Shown: one piece after another, positions 19,919 to 29,854 of the stretch
Layout of the letters: each line of letters opens with the position of its first letter
How positions within the stretch are numbered: the first letter of the stretch is position 1
Assembly: GCA_024698325.1 (NCBI GenBank)
Contig: JAILRG010000132.1
Coordinates: 1-64,000 of the forward strand
Source: Treponema sp.
GTDB lineage: Bacteria; Spirochaetota; Spirochaetia; Treponematales; Treponemataceae
Direction: 5' to 3'
Length of the DNA: 64,000 nucleotides
Notes under the pieces: model-generated
Told to the model about the DNA's origin: nothing
The model's database searches: none
Seen by the model: the letters and a program-made list of their open reading frames with translations, nothing else
Made by a program: the position numbers and the translations under genes

Positions 19919-21679
19919 CTATCTGCGGTACATCCGCTCTAAGGCGCCAAACTGCTCATCAAGATGATTTTCCACATCTTTAATCTGCTCTAATTTGTCG
20001 TTAGGCACTGTGGACTTAATGCGCACAATTTCTTCGCGCACTGGAAGCTCATGCACCTTAAGAAGCGGAGCGCCCAGCTTAATGACAGCAAGAGACCGCT
20101 CGTAGAACTGCATCATAAGGAGCAGAACCTGAATCTGCTTTTCCGGCACGCTGTACACGTCAACCGCGTCGAACGCACTCTGCTGCAAGAAGCCGTTTTT
20201 AATCATGTCAGCGACGGTAAGCACGAGACGCTCGGTGTCGGGAAGCGCATCCGGACCAATAAGGCGCACAATCTGCTGCAAGCGCTGTTCTTTTTTCAGA
20301 AGCTCCAGTGCAGAAAGACGAACCTGTGCCCAGCGGCCGTCAAGTTTATCCCACCATTCGCGGATTTCATCAGCATATTCTGAGTAGCTGTCAATCCAGC
20401 CGATTGCCGGATAGTGGCGCGCATTTGCCAATTCACGGTCGAGCGCCCAGAAACAGCGGATAAAGCGCTTGGTGTGCTGGGTAACCGGCTCCGAAAAGTC
20501 ACCGCCCGGAGGAGAGACCGCACCGATAACGCTGACAGAGCCTTCCTGCCCGTTTAGGCTCGTTACGCGGCCTGCGCGCTCGTAAAACTCGGCAAGGCGT
20601 GTCGGAAGGTATGCCGGGAAGCCTTCTTCTGCAGGCATCTCTTCCATACGGCCGCTAAGCTCGCGCAAAGCCTCTGCCCAGCGGGAAGTTGAGTCAGCCA
20701 TGATTGCGACATGCATTCCCATATCGCGGTAATATTCTGCAAGCGTAATGCCACTGTAAAGCGAAACTTCGCGCGCGGCGACCGGCATGTTCGATGTATT
20801 TGCAATCAGAATCGTTCGCTCCATAAGGGAGCGGCCGGTGCGCGGGTCAATCAATGTCGGGAACTCGGTCAAAACATCGGTCATCTCGTTACCGCGCTCA
20901 CCGCAGCCGATGTAGACAATCAGGTCCGCATCGCACCATTTTGCGATAGCGTGCTGCGTCATCGTCTTACCGGTGCCGAAGCCGCCAGGGATTGCAGCAG
21001 TTCCACCCTTAGAAAGCGGGAAAAACACGTCGATAACACGCTGACCGGTAATCAACGGCTCGCTAACCGTAAGTTTTTTTGCAAACGGACGCGGGCGGCG
21101 AAGCGGCCAGTAGTGACTGAGCTTTATGTCCTCGTCAAGTTCGGTCGTACCAATAACGTCGTCTACCGTGTAGCTTCCGGCGCCTTTCCAGGTTTTAAGC
21201 ACGCGCCCGCGCACTGTCGGCGGCACCATAATCGCATGCCGGATAGAAGCAGTCTCCTGCACGTAGCCCAGCACGATGCCCGGCGCAATCGCCATGCCTT
21301 CTTTTGTGCCGTCAGCAGGTTCAAGCTTCCACTGCTTTGTAACGTCAATCGGTTCAGTACGCTGTCCCGGATGCAGAAATGCACCGGACTGATTAAACAT
21401 CGTCTCAAGCGGGCGCTGAATGCCATCATAAATCGTGCCGACAAGTCCCGGCCCCAGACGAAGGCTAAGAGGCCGCTCGTAAGAAACGACTTCTTCGCCA
21501 ATGTGCATTCCGGTATCATCTTCGTATACCTGAATGGTTGCACTGCCCTTATTCTGGCGGATAATCTCGCCGATAAGCTTTTTATTGCCAACGTCCACAA
21601 CGTCGTACAGACCGCAGCCTTCGAGCCCTTCTGCATAGACAATCGGACCGGAAATGCGGGTAATTTTACCTGTTATCAT
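19919..21679 (-). CDS. atpA: V-type ATP synthase catalytic subunit A
   Basis: P-loop [36 protein letters not shown]. Confidence 0.97.
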   Translation of the reverse strand: MITGKITRISGPIVYAEGLEGCGLYDVVDVGNKKLIGEIIRQNKGSATIQVYEDDTGMHIGEEVVSYERPLSLRLGPGLVGTIYDGIQRPLETMFNQSGAFLHPGQRTEPIDVTKQWKLEPADGTKEGMAIAPGIVLGYVQETASIRHAIMVPPTVRGRVLKTWKGAGSYTVDDVIGTTELDEDIKLSHYWPLRRPRPFAKKLTVSEPLITGQRVIDVFFPLSKGGTAAIPGGFGTGKTMTQHAIAKWCDADLIVYIGCGERGNEMTDVLTEFPTLIDPRTGRSLMERTILIANTSNMPVAAREVSLYSGITLAEYYRDMGMHVAIMADSTSRWAEALRELSGRMEEMPAEEGFPAYLPTRLAEFYERAGRVTSLNGQEGSVSVIGAVSPPGGDFSEPVTQHTKRFIRCFWALDRELANARHYPAIGWIDSYSEYADEIREWWDKLDGRWAQVRLSALELLKKEQRLQQIVRLIGPDALPDTERLVLTVADMIKNGFLQQSAFDAVDVYSVPEKQIQVLLLMMQFYERSLAVIKLGAPLLKVHELPVREEIVRIKSTVPNDKLEQIKDVENHLDEQFGALERMYRR

Positions 21680-22314
21680 GCCGGCAACCTCCCGCCGAAC
21701 AATGTAGTCGCAAGTTCTGCGCTGTATGTATCTTTAAGTTCGCTCACCAGCTGATCTGTTGTCAGACGACAGCGCACGGAGCGGTCTTCACTTTCCAAAA
21801 TAATGCCTTCGTGCACATTGTTCAGCAATGCGCACTCCTCGCCGGACAGCTCAAACGAAGTTTCCGTGCAGGAAAGCACAGTCTTTCCGAATGCTTTTTC
21901 CAGCTGTTTTTTTACATCTGCACAGGCAAAGCCGTATACCTTTGCCGTAATGTTTTTTCCTGCCAGCGCTTCTTTTGCAGCCGGCAGTCTGGTAAGCACC
22001 AGCGCCAGACGCTTTTCTTCGCCTAAAGCAGTCAAATAGTCGTTAAGAGAGCCAGCAACCGATTCTGCATAGAAAGACGCTAAGAAACGTTCCTTTTCAA
22101 GAGGAAGCGAAGCGTCCAGATTAGCGGAAAAAGAGGCAAGCTTTTCTTCGTAATACCGTTTTTTTTCGTCTGCAGCCTGCTGCACACGGCCACTAACCCC
22201 GTCAAGCAGCTGCTGACATTCCGCATCCGCATTTGCAAGCAGCTTTTCCGCTTTCTTGCGGGCATCAGCTTCAATCTCTTTATCAAGAATCTCGGTTGAG
22301 CGTAGTTCTTCCAT
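21676..22314 (-). CDS. atpE: V-type ATP synthase subunit E
   Basis: Coiled-coil peripheral stalk protein in operon context upstream of subunit A. Confidence 0.75.
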   Translation of the reverse strand: MEELRSTEILDKEIEADARKKAEKLLANADAECQQLLDGVSGRVQQAADEKKRYYEEKLASFSANLDASLPLEKERFLASFYAESVAGSLNDYLTALGEEKRLALVLTRLPAAKEALAGKNITAKVYGFACADVKKQLEKAFGKTVLSCTETSFELSGEECALLNNVHEGIILESEDRSVRCRLTTDQLVSELKDTYSAELATTLFGGRLPA

Positions 22315-22326
22315 TGTTCACACGTC

Positions 22327-22650
22327 CTAGATTTGAATACCGACGGCATCGCGGATTGCGTCAGAAAGCGACCTCTTTCCAGAGAGGTGTCCGTTCAAGC
22401 CCGGTATTTCAACAATAAGCGGATAAGTCGCCTTCTTCTGCCAGACAAGCACTTCTTCATCCAGCAGGGAAGAGACTTCCTCCGTAAGAATAAGCACCTT
22501 TGGGCGTTCAGGCACAGGAACATCGCCCATGCCGGTTACGCGATTAAACGCTTCCAGAGCTTCGCTGCGGTTGGCGGCAATTGCGCCGTCCACACCAACC
22601 AGCTTAAAGCCGAGTACCAGTTCCCGTTCGCCTATAACAAAATATTCCAA
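22327..22650 (-). CDS. V-type ATP synthase subunit F
   Basis: MEYFVIGERELVLGFKLVGVDGAIA...VLILTEEVSSLL; subunit F pattern. Confidence 0.85.
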   Translation of the reverse strand: MEYFVIGERELVLGFKLVGVDGAIAANRSEALEAFNRVTGMGDVPVPERPKVLILTEEVSSLLDEEVLVWQKKATYPLIVEIPGLNGHLSGKRSLSDAIRDAVGIQI

Positions 22651-22666
22651 AGCCGTAAGCCCGCTT

Positions 22667-23029
22667 TTACAGAATGATGATAAGCAGTGCTACCAGGAAG
22701 CCCCACAGACAGATACCTTCTGCAAGACCAACGAACGGAAGCGCCTTACCAGAAAGCTCCGCATTTTCACTCATTGCGCCCATAGCAGCAGCACCGATTT
22801 TACCGACAGCCATACCACCGGCAATACAGGCAAGGCCAACTGCAAGACCTGCAGCGACATACTTGATTGCAGAACCGCTGTCAGCTTCCTGTACGACAGC
22901 CGTGTTTTCAGCAGCAGCTTCTACTGCTACAGGAGCGTCTGATACAGCTTCTCCAGCAGCCTGAGCAGTTAATCCAGCAACTGCAAAGCAAACCAGTGCA
23001 GCTGCAACAGCAAAAATCTTCTTGTTCAT
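22667..23029 (-). CDS. atpK: V-type ATP synthase proteolipid subunit K with N-terminal signal/Ala-Glu linker
   Basis: Two TM helices with GLAEGICLWGFLVALLIIIL after MNKKIFAVAAALVCFAVAGLTAQAAGEAVSDAPVAVEAAAENTAVV. Confidence 0.9.
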   Translation of the reverse strand: MNKKIFAVAAALVCFAVAGLTAQAAGEAVSDAPVAVEAAAENTAVVQEADSGSAIKYVAAGLAVGLACIAGGMAVGKIGAAAMGAMSENAELSGKALPFVGLAEGICLWGFLVALLIIIL

Positions 23030-23044
23030 AGTGTTAACCTCACT

Positions 23045-25036
23045 CTAAGATTTATATTCAAACGCGAACGGTTTGAATTCGCGTCCTGTTTCATTAAAGA
23101 ATTTTGAGAAGAACTCATAGTACTGCAAGCGGATTACCTGAATGGCAACAATCATGCCTTCAAGCACCACTACAATCGCATTTCCCAGAATCAGCACTGC
23201 AAGTCCCCCTGCTCCGCCGACCGTTTCTGTCATCATATTGATGATAAAGCCCAGAACCGCATGAGCAAGCGCAAAGGCACCTACACGCACAAAGCTGATT
23301 GAGCAGGAAAGGTACGTTGATACCAGCTCTATGATTTCTACTATGCCACCGATTATCATGGCACCAACACCGTTTTCAAGTACGGGGCGCTCACCGTCCA
23401 CAAGCCGTTCAAACGGCTCGCCAAAGGCCGCAAAGAAAACCAAAAGCCCGATGATGACCCAGTCAAGCACTGAGGCAGAGTAGCCGGAAAGCACCATGCG
23501 CAGGACAAGCACGACAACATACCAGAAGAACGCTGCGCCGGCAAAGCCAGTTTTTCCGAAAAATGCCTTTCCGAAGCGCTTCCCAGACAGATTGTTCACC
23601 ATGTTGATGACAAGACCTATGGAATTGATGACAAAGCCAATGCCGATTGTTACACCGAAAATGCCGAAGATGGCGCCAATGTAGTTTTTGCTGATAGGAC
23701 TTAAGTTTATGATGGGAGCACGTGACTCGCCAAAAAGGCCTGTTATCCAGTGCGCCACCGGCTCCAGCACGCTTTCTGTCGCAAAGAACTCGCCGGTAAG
23801 CAGACCCATAATCATGCTTGAACAGCCGATAGCCATAAAAATCGGAGCAAACTTATTCCAGCCGCCCACATTGATTACTTTTTTTGCCATTAAAATGCCG
23901 GCAAGCAGGAAGATTAATCCCTGTCCCGCATCTCCAAACATAATGCCGAACAAGAGCGTAAAGAACACGGCCACAAAGGGGGTCGGGTCAACATTGCCGT
24001 ACAGCGGAGAACCATAGCTGAAGATCATGCGCTCAAATGCGCCGACAAGCTTTCCGTGGCGAAGCAACACCGGCACTTTTTCCTGCCCGGAAAGCACGCT
24101 TGGCACTTCCATCGGGTGATAAACGCGGATTGCAGCCCGGCTTTCGGTAAGCTTATCCAAATCCTTCATCATTTCGTGGCTGTCGCGTTCAGGAATCCAG
24201 CCGGTAATGCGATATACAAGGCTTGTAGATTCAAGCCGGTTCTTTACAGCGGAAATCTGTGCAGAAAGCGAGAATGAAGCAAGCAGCGAACGGAGAGAGG
24301 CCGCATGTGTTTCTGCAAAATTATGCCGTTCTTCCTCAATAACAGACAGAGCTTTCTTAGCCGCTTCATCCTGTAACGCAAGGCTTTCAAGCACATCATC
24401 CGGGATGCCCTTAAAGTCCTCAGGAATTTCCAGATTAACAAAGCCAAAGTTTTTAAGTTCAGTATCCAGCGCAAAGCGGCCTTTTTTACTTGAAGCCGCC
24501 ATAATGCGGCTGTGATCGTCACCCAGAGCCACAATAACGGCCCTGCTGCCGATTGTCTGCTTAAGTTCCTCAAAGCAGGCGGGATCTATGCGGCCAATAC
24601 GCAGCGAAAGAAATGAAAGATGTTCCAGTTCCGTATAGGGAACCTTTAAGTTCGCAAAAGCGCGTGCTTCAGAAAGCGCTTCGCTCGTGCGTTTTACCTC
24701 GGCACTCTTAGCCAGCTCACGTTCTTTAAGAGCTTCAATGTCTGAAAGCAGTTTTTGAGCCGTCTCGCGTTCTGACTCGGATGGTGTCTTTGCATTACGC
24801 AAATTCTCTTCTGTAAAATCTTCGCTGTTCAAATACAGGCGCGCAGTTTCCAGAGCGTTAAATACCTCGCCGTCAGGATTCTGCTGCTGATTGCGTTCAA
24901 TACTGGCACTCGTAAAAGGTGCGCTTCCATCCTGAAACTGAAAATTCCCCCGTTTTCCCAGAAATTCAATGACCATATCGATGTCATTTTTGAGAATCAT
25001 CAGTTCTACCAGACGCATAGGTGTCGTTCTTGCCAT
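23045..25036 (-). CDS. atpI: V-type ATP synthase subunit I (a-type)
   Basis: FTLLFGIMFGDAGQGLIFLLAGI; LSCSISFVRVGAFALAHAVLGFIIN. Confidence 0.95.
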   Translation of the reverse strand: MARTTPMRLVELMILKNDIDMVIEFLGKRGNFQFQDGSAPFTSASIERNQQQNPDGEVFNALETARLYLNSEDFTEENLRNAKTPSESERETAQKLLSDIEALKERELAKSAEVKRTSEALSEARAFANLKVPYTELEHLSFLSLRIGRIDPACFEELKQTIGSRAVIVALGDDHSRIMAASSKKGRFALDTELKNFGFVNLEIPEDFKGIPDDVLESLALQDEAAKKALSVIEEERHNFAETHAASLRSLLASFSLSAQISAVKNRLESTSLVYRITGWIPERDSHEMMKDLDKLTESRAAIRVYHPMEVPSVLSGQEKVPVLLRHGKLVGAFERMIFSYGSPLYGNVDPTPFVAVFFTLLFGIMFGDAGQGLIFLLAGILMAKKVINVGGWNKFAPIFMAIGCSSMIMGLLTGEFFATESVLEPVAHWITGLFGESRAPIINLSPISKNYIGAIFGIFGVTIGIGFVINSIGLVINMVNNLSGKRFGKAFFGKTGFAGAAFFWYVVVLVLRMVLSGYSASVLDWVIIGLLVFFAAFGEPFERLVDGERPVLENGVGAMIIGGIVEIIELVSTYLSCSISFVRVGAFALAHAVLGFIINMMTETVGGAGGLAVLILGNAIVVVLEGMIVAIQVIRLQYYEFFSKFFNETGREFKPFAFEYKS

Positions 25037-25038
25037 TT

Positions 25039-26067
25039 CTACCTCTTTTTTTCTATGGGGCTTTCGCCGGCGGCGGCCATAACCTGAGCGGGTTCTGCAT
25101 TCAGGCGCAATCCTTCAGCAACCGTACGGATACAATCAAGCTCATGCAGCTTTATCTTGTACCATGAAACTAGAACCATAGCCGTAAAGGGATGCTTATG
25201 GAATGCATGCAGCGCTTTTGCGTTAAGCATTCTGCGCAGAGAAAGTTCCACATATGACGGATCTAATTCCCAGATAACGCCTTCCTCATGAGGATTCAAG
25301 GCATCTGCATACTTCCAGTCCTTCCAATCTTCCCACGAGTCCGTGTTTTTTTCAAGGATTTTTAATGCAGCACCGGCAAAAACATCACGCCTACCGTCAG
25401 AAGGATTTGCAAACACAAGGCGGCTGGAAATCTCTTCAGGCGAAAGAAAATAAAAGACTTTAAGGCGAAGCGCCCAGATAATATTGTTAAAGGCAATTTC
25501 AGTCTGAATGAGGTCAGCGACAGGCTCGCGCTCATAAGCAGGGAGCTTCTGCACGCTCGCCCACAGCTCATGCACATACTGCGCGTCAAGTTTTGTGTCC
25601 ATCAGCGTCTGTTCAGATGGCTTGGGAACTTTTGTGTACCAGGAAACAGGAGAGCCTTCCGTCATGCGCTCCAAATTCGGCCATGCCTTGTAATTAAGCA
25701 TACTGTAGCTTCCGATATCAGCATAAACCGGCGGGGTACGCTCGTTATAGCAGAGTGCGGCGCCAATTTCCTTCAGATTGTCATAATCAAAGAATCGCAG
25801 CAAGGCAACAAGCACATCATCAGGCTTCGAAAAAGAAGACAGCAGGGAACTGTAGTCGCGGATAAAAGCTTTTTCCGCATTCTGTTCAATAAGACGGGCA
25901 AGTAATGTCTCGGGGAGGGCTGGCATTTCACCAGAAAAGAGAAGCCCCCACAACTCCTCAAGCGACTTAGCCGCAAACAGCTGAGAGGCACGAGGTCCCA
26001 CGAAGGACTTTGCAAGCATACCGCTTGCCTTTGCATAGATGTAAGCCGACGCAGCAGAACGATCCAT
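25039..26067 (-). CDS. V-type ATP synthase subunit C (AC39 family)
   Basis: YIYAKASGMLAKSFVG...FDYDNLKEIGAALC; operon context. Confidence 0.8.
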   Translation of the reverse strand: MDRSAASAYIYAKASGMLAKSFVGPRASQLFAAKSLEELWGLLFSGEMPALPETLLARLIEQNAEKAFIRDYSSLLSSFSKPDDVLVALLRFFDYDNLKEIGAALCYNERTPPVYADIGSYSMLNYKAWPNLERMTEGSPVSWYTKVPKPSEQTLMDTKLDAQYVHELWASVQKLPAYEREPVADLIQTEIAFNNIIWALRLKVFYFLSPEEISSRLVFANPSDGRRDVFAGAALKILEKNTDSWEDWKDWKYADALNPHEEGVIWELDPSYVELSLRRMLNAKALHAFHKHPFTAMVLVSWYKIKLHELDCIRTVAEGLRLNAEPAQVMAAAGESPIEKKR

Positions 26068-26078
26068 AGCGCACCGTC

Positions 26079-26387
26079 CTATGCCTGCAACACCTTGTCG
26101 CAGAACGCATTAAACGCCGGCACTGTTTTTTCCGCACTGGAAATACGGGCCGTATAATCTTCAACGGACTTCTTATATTGTGCAGTAAGAGCAGAAACTT
26201 TCTCGTCATAGTTCTTCTCTTCCGCAGCTACAATTGTTTCAAATTGTTTTCGGAATGACTCATCTGCCTGAAGCCTTGCCTGAGAAAGCCTTTTATCAGC
26301 TTCTTCCTGTGCTTCAGTCAGCAATGTTGCAGCATGGCGTTCAACGTCAATAAGGTGATCAATTACAGAAGCTTCAAGTTCCGCCAT
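26079..26387 (-). CDS. V-type ATP synthase subunit H/G (peripheral stalk)
   Basis: Short coiled coil IDHLIDVERHAATLLTEAQEEADKRLSQARLQADESF at the head of the ATPase genes. Confidence 0.7.
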   Translation of the reverse strand: MAELEASVIDHLIDVERHAATLLTEAQEEADKRLSQARLQADESFRKQFETIVAAEEKNYDEKVSALTAQYKKSVEDYTARISSAEKTVPAFNAFCDKVLQA

Positions 26388-26399
26388 ACAAAACTCCTT

Positions 26400-26867
26400 T
26401 TATTTTCCGATTGCAGACTCTTCAGAGCGCAGTACGGTATGCACATCCGATGCAGACGTGCACTGCAGTAACCTCTCTACCGTGTCAGGCTTTTCCAAAA
26501 CAGCAGAGAGCGTCTTTAAAATCTGCACATGCTTCCCGGTCTGTCCGGGGGCAGCAAGCAGCATGAATACAATATGAACGGGTTTTTTATCTAATGAATC
26601 AAAGTCGATGCCACTACGGCTGATGCCGATAGCACCGACAGTTTCCTGCAATGAGGGACAGACCGCATGAGGAACAGCGACTGACGGCAAAATCCCCGTC
26701 GTCATTTTCTGTTCCCGTGCAAGCAGCGCAGAAACTGCTTCTTCGCGCACTAACTCCGGGTGTGCTGCATGGAGAACTTCTACAAGCTCTTCAAACAGCT
26801 CATCCTTTTCCGTACTTTCTAATCCGATAACAATCGTCTCTTTCGGAAAAACTCGGTCTAAAACCAT
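26400..26867 (-). CDS. PTS EIIA type-2/PtsN-like protein
   Basis: EQKMTTGILPSVAVPHAVCPSLQETVGAIGISRSGIDFDSLDKKPVHIVFMLLAAPGQTGKHVQILKTLSAVL. Confidence 0.88.
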   Translation of the reverse strand: MVLDRVFPKETIVIGLESTEKDELFEELVEVLHAAHPELVREEAVSALLAREQKMTTGILPSVAVPHAVCPSLQETVGAIGISRSGIDFDSLDKKPVHIVFMLLAAPGQTGKHVQILKTLSAVLEKPDTVERLLQCTSASDVHTVLRSEESAIGK

Positions 26868-26876
26868 GAATCCTTC

Positions 26877-27266
26877 TTAGTTTGCTGCAGCTGTTTCCGC
26901 AGCAGGCTCAGCAGACTCCGTTGCAGGAGCCTCAGCATCTTTCCACCAGTCGCCAGCAGCACCAGTCTCAGCCGGCGTCTCTACAGTCTGTTCAAGCTGT
27001 TCTGCAGCTGCAGAAAGACTTGCATCATCAGACGGTTTTTTATTCAGCAGCGCGATAAAGAACGTTGCCACAAAGAACAAAACAGTCAGAACTATAGTTG
27101 TCTTAGTCAACACAGTTGCTGAATGTGCACCAAAGGCTGCAGACTGACCGCCGCCAAGCAGACCGCCCATACCGCCGTTATTCTCATCCTGAACGAGAAC
27201 CAGCAGCACCAGCAGAACGCAGATGATAACAAACGCAACCAACAAAATGACACTAATAGCACCCAT
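26877..27266 (-). CDS. secG: Preprotein translocase subunit SecG
   Basis: LLVLVQDENNGGMGGLLGGGQSAAFGAHSATVLTKTTIVLTVLFF. Confidence 0.92.
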   Translation of the reverse strand: MGAISVILLVAFVIICVLLVLLVLVQDENNGGMGGLLGGGQSAAFGAHSATVLTKTTIVLTVLFFVATFFIALLNKKPSDDASLSAAAEQLEQTVETPAETGAAGDWWKDAEAPATESAEPAAETAAAN

Positions 27267-27347
27267 TTTTATAACTCCAAAAAAAACTTATAATTAGTAA
27301 GTTACCGTAGTTTATCGGAAATAGAACGCACAGTCAAGAAAACAATA

Positions 27348-27388
27348 AAAAATAGCCTGCCCGGGATTATCCCGAACAGGCTGCATAT
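27348..27388 (-). terminator. Terminator downstream of tpiA
   Basis: Minus strand GCCTGTTCGGGATAATCCCGGGCAGGCTATTTTTT. Confidence 0.85.
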
Positions 27389-27405
27389 ACCATGTATAAG
27401 GCAAC

Positions 27406-28155
27406 TTATGCTTCGCAGATAGCAGTAAAGCTGTCTACTTTGAGTGATGCGCCGCCGATAAGACCGCCGTCAATATCAGGCTGTGCAAGCAATTCTTTTG
27501 CGTTTTCCGGCTTCATTGAGCCGCCGTACTGGATAATCACCTCATCGGCAACAGCTTTTGAGTACAGCTTTGCAATGTAGTCGCGGCAGAACTTGTGGAT
27601 TGCCTGAGCGTCAGCCGGAGTTGCAGTCTTTCCGGTACCGATAGCCCAAACAGGCTCGTATGCAATCGTCACTTTTTTCATCTGCTCAGCAGTTACGCCG
27701 GCGAGACCTGCAGAAAGCTGGAATGCGCAAACCTGCTCAGCTTCACCTGCCTCGCGTTCGCTAAGCAATTCGCCGATACAGAGCACAACCTCAAGGCCGT
27801 CAGCAAGTGCCTTGCGCACTTTTTTATTGATAAGCTCGTCGCTTTCGCCGATTTCGTGACGGCGCTCTGAATGGCCGAGGATTACGCTGGAAACGCCCAC
27901 ATCTTTGAGCATTGCGGTAGAAACCTCACCTGTATGTGCACCGTTGTTCGTATTTGCTACGTCCTGTGCGCCGAGCAGGATATTGCTGCCCTTCACAATC
28001 TGTCCGACTGCGTCAAGGTAGACGTAGGGAACGCCAATCATGAACTTACCGCTCTTTCCTTTGAGCGAAGCAACAAGTCCCTCTGCGAGCTTAACCGCAT
28101 CGGCCTTGCAAGTATTCATCTTCCAGTTACCGGCAATATATTTTGTCCGTGCCAT
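27406..28155 (-). CDS. tpiA: Triosephosphate isomerase
   Basis: GNWKMNTCKADA; VILGHSERR; AYEPVWAIGTGKTATPADAQAIH; QYGGSMKPENA. Confidence 0.98.
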   Translation of the reverse strand: MARTKYIAGNWKMNTCKADAVKLAEGLVASLKGKSGKFMIGVPYVYLDAVGQIVKGSNILLGAQDVANTNNGAHTGEVSTAMLKDVGVSSVILGHSERRHEIGESDELINKKVRKALADGLEVVLCIGELLSEREAGEAEQVCAFQLSAGLAGVTAEQMKKVTIAYEPVWAIGTGKTATPADAQAIHKFCRDYIAKLYSKAVADEVIIQYGGSMKPENAKELLAQPDIDGGLIGGASLKVDSFTAICEA

Positions 28156-28178
28156 AGTTTCTCCTTATTAAATCAGTA

Positions 28179-28347
28179 GCACAGCTTACGCTCCGCGCAA
28201 ACTGTGCTCTGCGATTTTGTCTTCTTCTCGCCAAAATCAGTCGGTGGCTGACGCCACCTAAGTATTTCAGCTACTTTGTAGCTAAAATCAGACGTACGCA
28301 AGCTGCGCTTGCGTACTCTGCGATTTCAGCTACTTCGTAGCCAAAAT
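28179..28347 (-). repeat. Serial hairpin array: three X-Y hairpin modules between pgk and tpiA
   Basis: Hairpins at 28323-28347, 28294-28316, 28264-28288, 28243-28258, 28214-28237, 28179-28207 with constant linkers CGCAG/(N)CTG. Confidence 0.9.
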
Positions 28348-29601
28348 CGCGATGCCCGGGAGGGTTTTGCCTTCCAGGAACTCGAGGCTTGCGCCACCGC
28401 CAGTAGAAACGTGGCTCATCTTGTCTGCCAGCTTGAACTTGTTGACAGCAGCAACAGAATCGCCGCCACCGACAACAGTCATAGCGCCGTTACCGGTAGC
28501 TTCTGCAACCAGTTTTGCAACAGTCTCGGTGCCTTTAGCGAAAGCGTCGAACTCGAATACGCCGACCGGGCCGTTCCATACGATAGACTTAGCAGAAGAA
28601 ATGACTTTCTTGTACTCTTCAATAGTCTTCGGACCAACGTCCATAGCCATAAGCTCGTCCGGAATGTCGATGCCGTCTACAGCAACCGGAGCTGCATCTG
28701 CGCTGAACTCTTTTGCGCCCACGTGGTCAACAGGAAGCAGAATCTGCACATTCTTTGCTTTTGCATCTGCCAGCAGTTTCTTTGCTGTGTCGATGAAATC
28801 ATCCTCAACCAGAGACTTACCGACTTTGTAGCCCTGTGCTTTCAGGAAGGTGTATGCCATGCCGCCGCCGATAACGAGGGCAGAAGCGTTCTTCAAAAGG
28901 CTTTCAAGAACAGCTATCTTAGAAGAAACCTTAGCGCCGCCAATGATTGCAACCATCGGTTTTGCAGGATTTGTTACCATCGGCTCAATGTACTTGACTT
29001 CTTTTTCCATGAGGAAGCCGCCAACCGGTTCTGCGCTCATGAACTTTGCGATGGTGGCAGTAGAAGCCTGGTCGCGGTGTGCGGTGCCGAATGCATCGTT
29101 TACGAAAATGTCGCCATAGGTAGCCAGTTCTTTTGCCATTGACTCGCGCTCAGCGTCGTCCTTGCTGGTCTCTTCCTTGTGGAAGCGGACGTTTTCAAGC
29201 ATTGCGACTGCGCCTTCCGGCAGAGCGTCGATAGCAGTCTTCTGTCCCAGAGCATCGGGCAGGAAAGTAACCGGGCGACCGAGTTTTGCAGCAAAATATT
29301 CCACAACCGGCTTCATGCGGTTCTTACCGTTGATAAACTTCTCTTTATCGGCATCAGTCCAGGTCTTTCCGGCTTTTTCCGCCTTCTCCTGTGCTTTTTT
29401 TACGTCTTTTTTCGGGTCACCGAGGTGGCTCATCAGAACGAGGCTTCTCGGATTCTGTTCAAGAATGTATTTGATTGTCGGAAGAGCAGCCATAATGCGG
29501 GTATCATCCTGCACCACGCCGTCTTTCATCGGTACGTTAAAATCAACGCGCATAATAATGCGCTTTCCTTTCAAATCGACATCTTTAACTGTCTTAATCA
29601 T
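28330..29601 (-). CDS. pgk: Phosphoglycerate kinase
   Basis: [50 protein letters not shown]. Confidence 0.98.
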   Translation of the reverse strand: MIKTVKDVDLKGKRIIMRVDFNVPMKDGVVQDDTRIMAALPTIKYILEQNPRSLVLMSHLGDPKKDVKKAQEKAEKAGKTWTDADKEKFINGKNRMKPVVEYFAAKLGRPVTFLPDALGQKTAIDALPEGAVAMLENVRFHKEETSKDDAERESMAKELATYGDIFVNDAFGTAHRDQASTATIAKFMSAEPVGGFLMEKEVKYIEPMVTNPAKPMVAIIGGAKVSSKIAVLESLLKNASALVIGGGMAYTFLKAQGYKVGKSLVEDDFIDTAKKLLADAKAKNVQILLPVDHVGAKEFSADAAPVAVDGIDIPDELMAMDVGPKTIEEYKKVISSAKSIVWNGPVGVFEFDAFAKGTETVAKLVAEATGNGAMTVVGGGDSVAAVNKFKLADKMSHVSTGGGASLEFLEGKTLPGIAILATK

Positions 29602-29741
29602 TGTGGAATATTCCTCCGTTAAAATTGGTTACCGCCATATTACCCCAATGCGACGGTAAAGTAAAGAAAGACAAAAGCATCGGTTGAATTTTTTGCCATT
29701 CAACCGTGCATAAAAAAACAGCCCCGAAGCACTTGATGCAT

Positions 29742-29774
29742 AAACAAAAAAAACAGCGCCAAGGATGGCGCTGC
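29742..29774 (-). terminator. Terminator downstream of Fe-ADH
   Basis: Minus strand CAGCGCCATCCTTGGCGCTGTTTTTTTT. Confidence 0.85.
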
Positions 29775-29793
29775 ATACAAAACCAAATGATGC

Positions 29794-29851
29794 GACAGTT
29801 TCCGCAATGCAGAAACTGTCAGAGTCAGCATTACATGGATGTAATGCTGAC
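29794..29851 (-). repeat. Serial hairpin pair in the 3' region of Fe-ADH
   Basis: Minus strand GTCAGCATTACAT-CC-ATGTAATGCTGAC then TCT then GACAGTTTCTGC-ATT-GCGGAAACTGTC. Confidence 0.9.
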
Positions 29852-29854
29852 GAC

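Noticed and set aside
20711-21754. 347-aa plus-strand ORF
   Set aside because: Entirely antisense to the clearly conserved V-ATPase subunit A gene; no recognisable family; frame-shadow artefact.
28179-28347. CRISPR array
   Set aside because: Repeats are self-complementary hairpins with short linkers, not identical repeats with unique spacers; no cas genes in the window.
28309-29142. 277-aa plus-strand ORF opposite pgk
   Set aside because: Antisense to highly conserved pgk.
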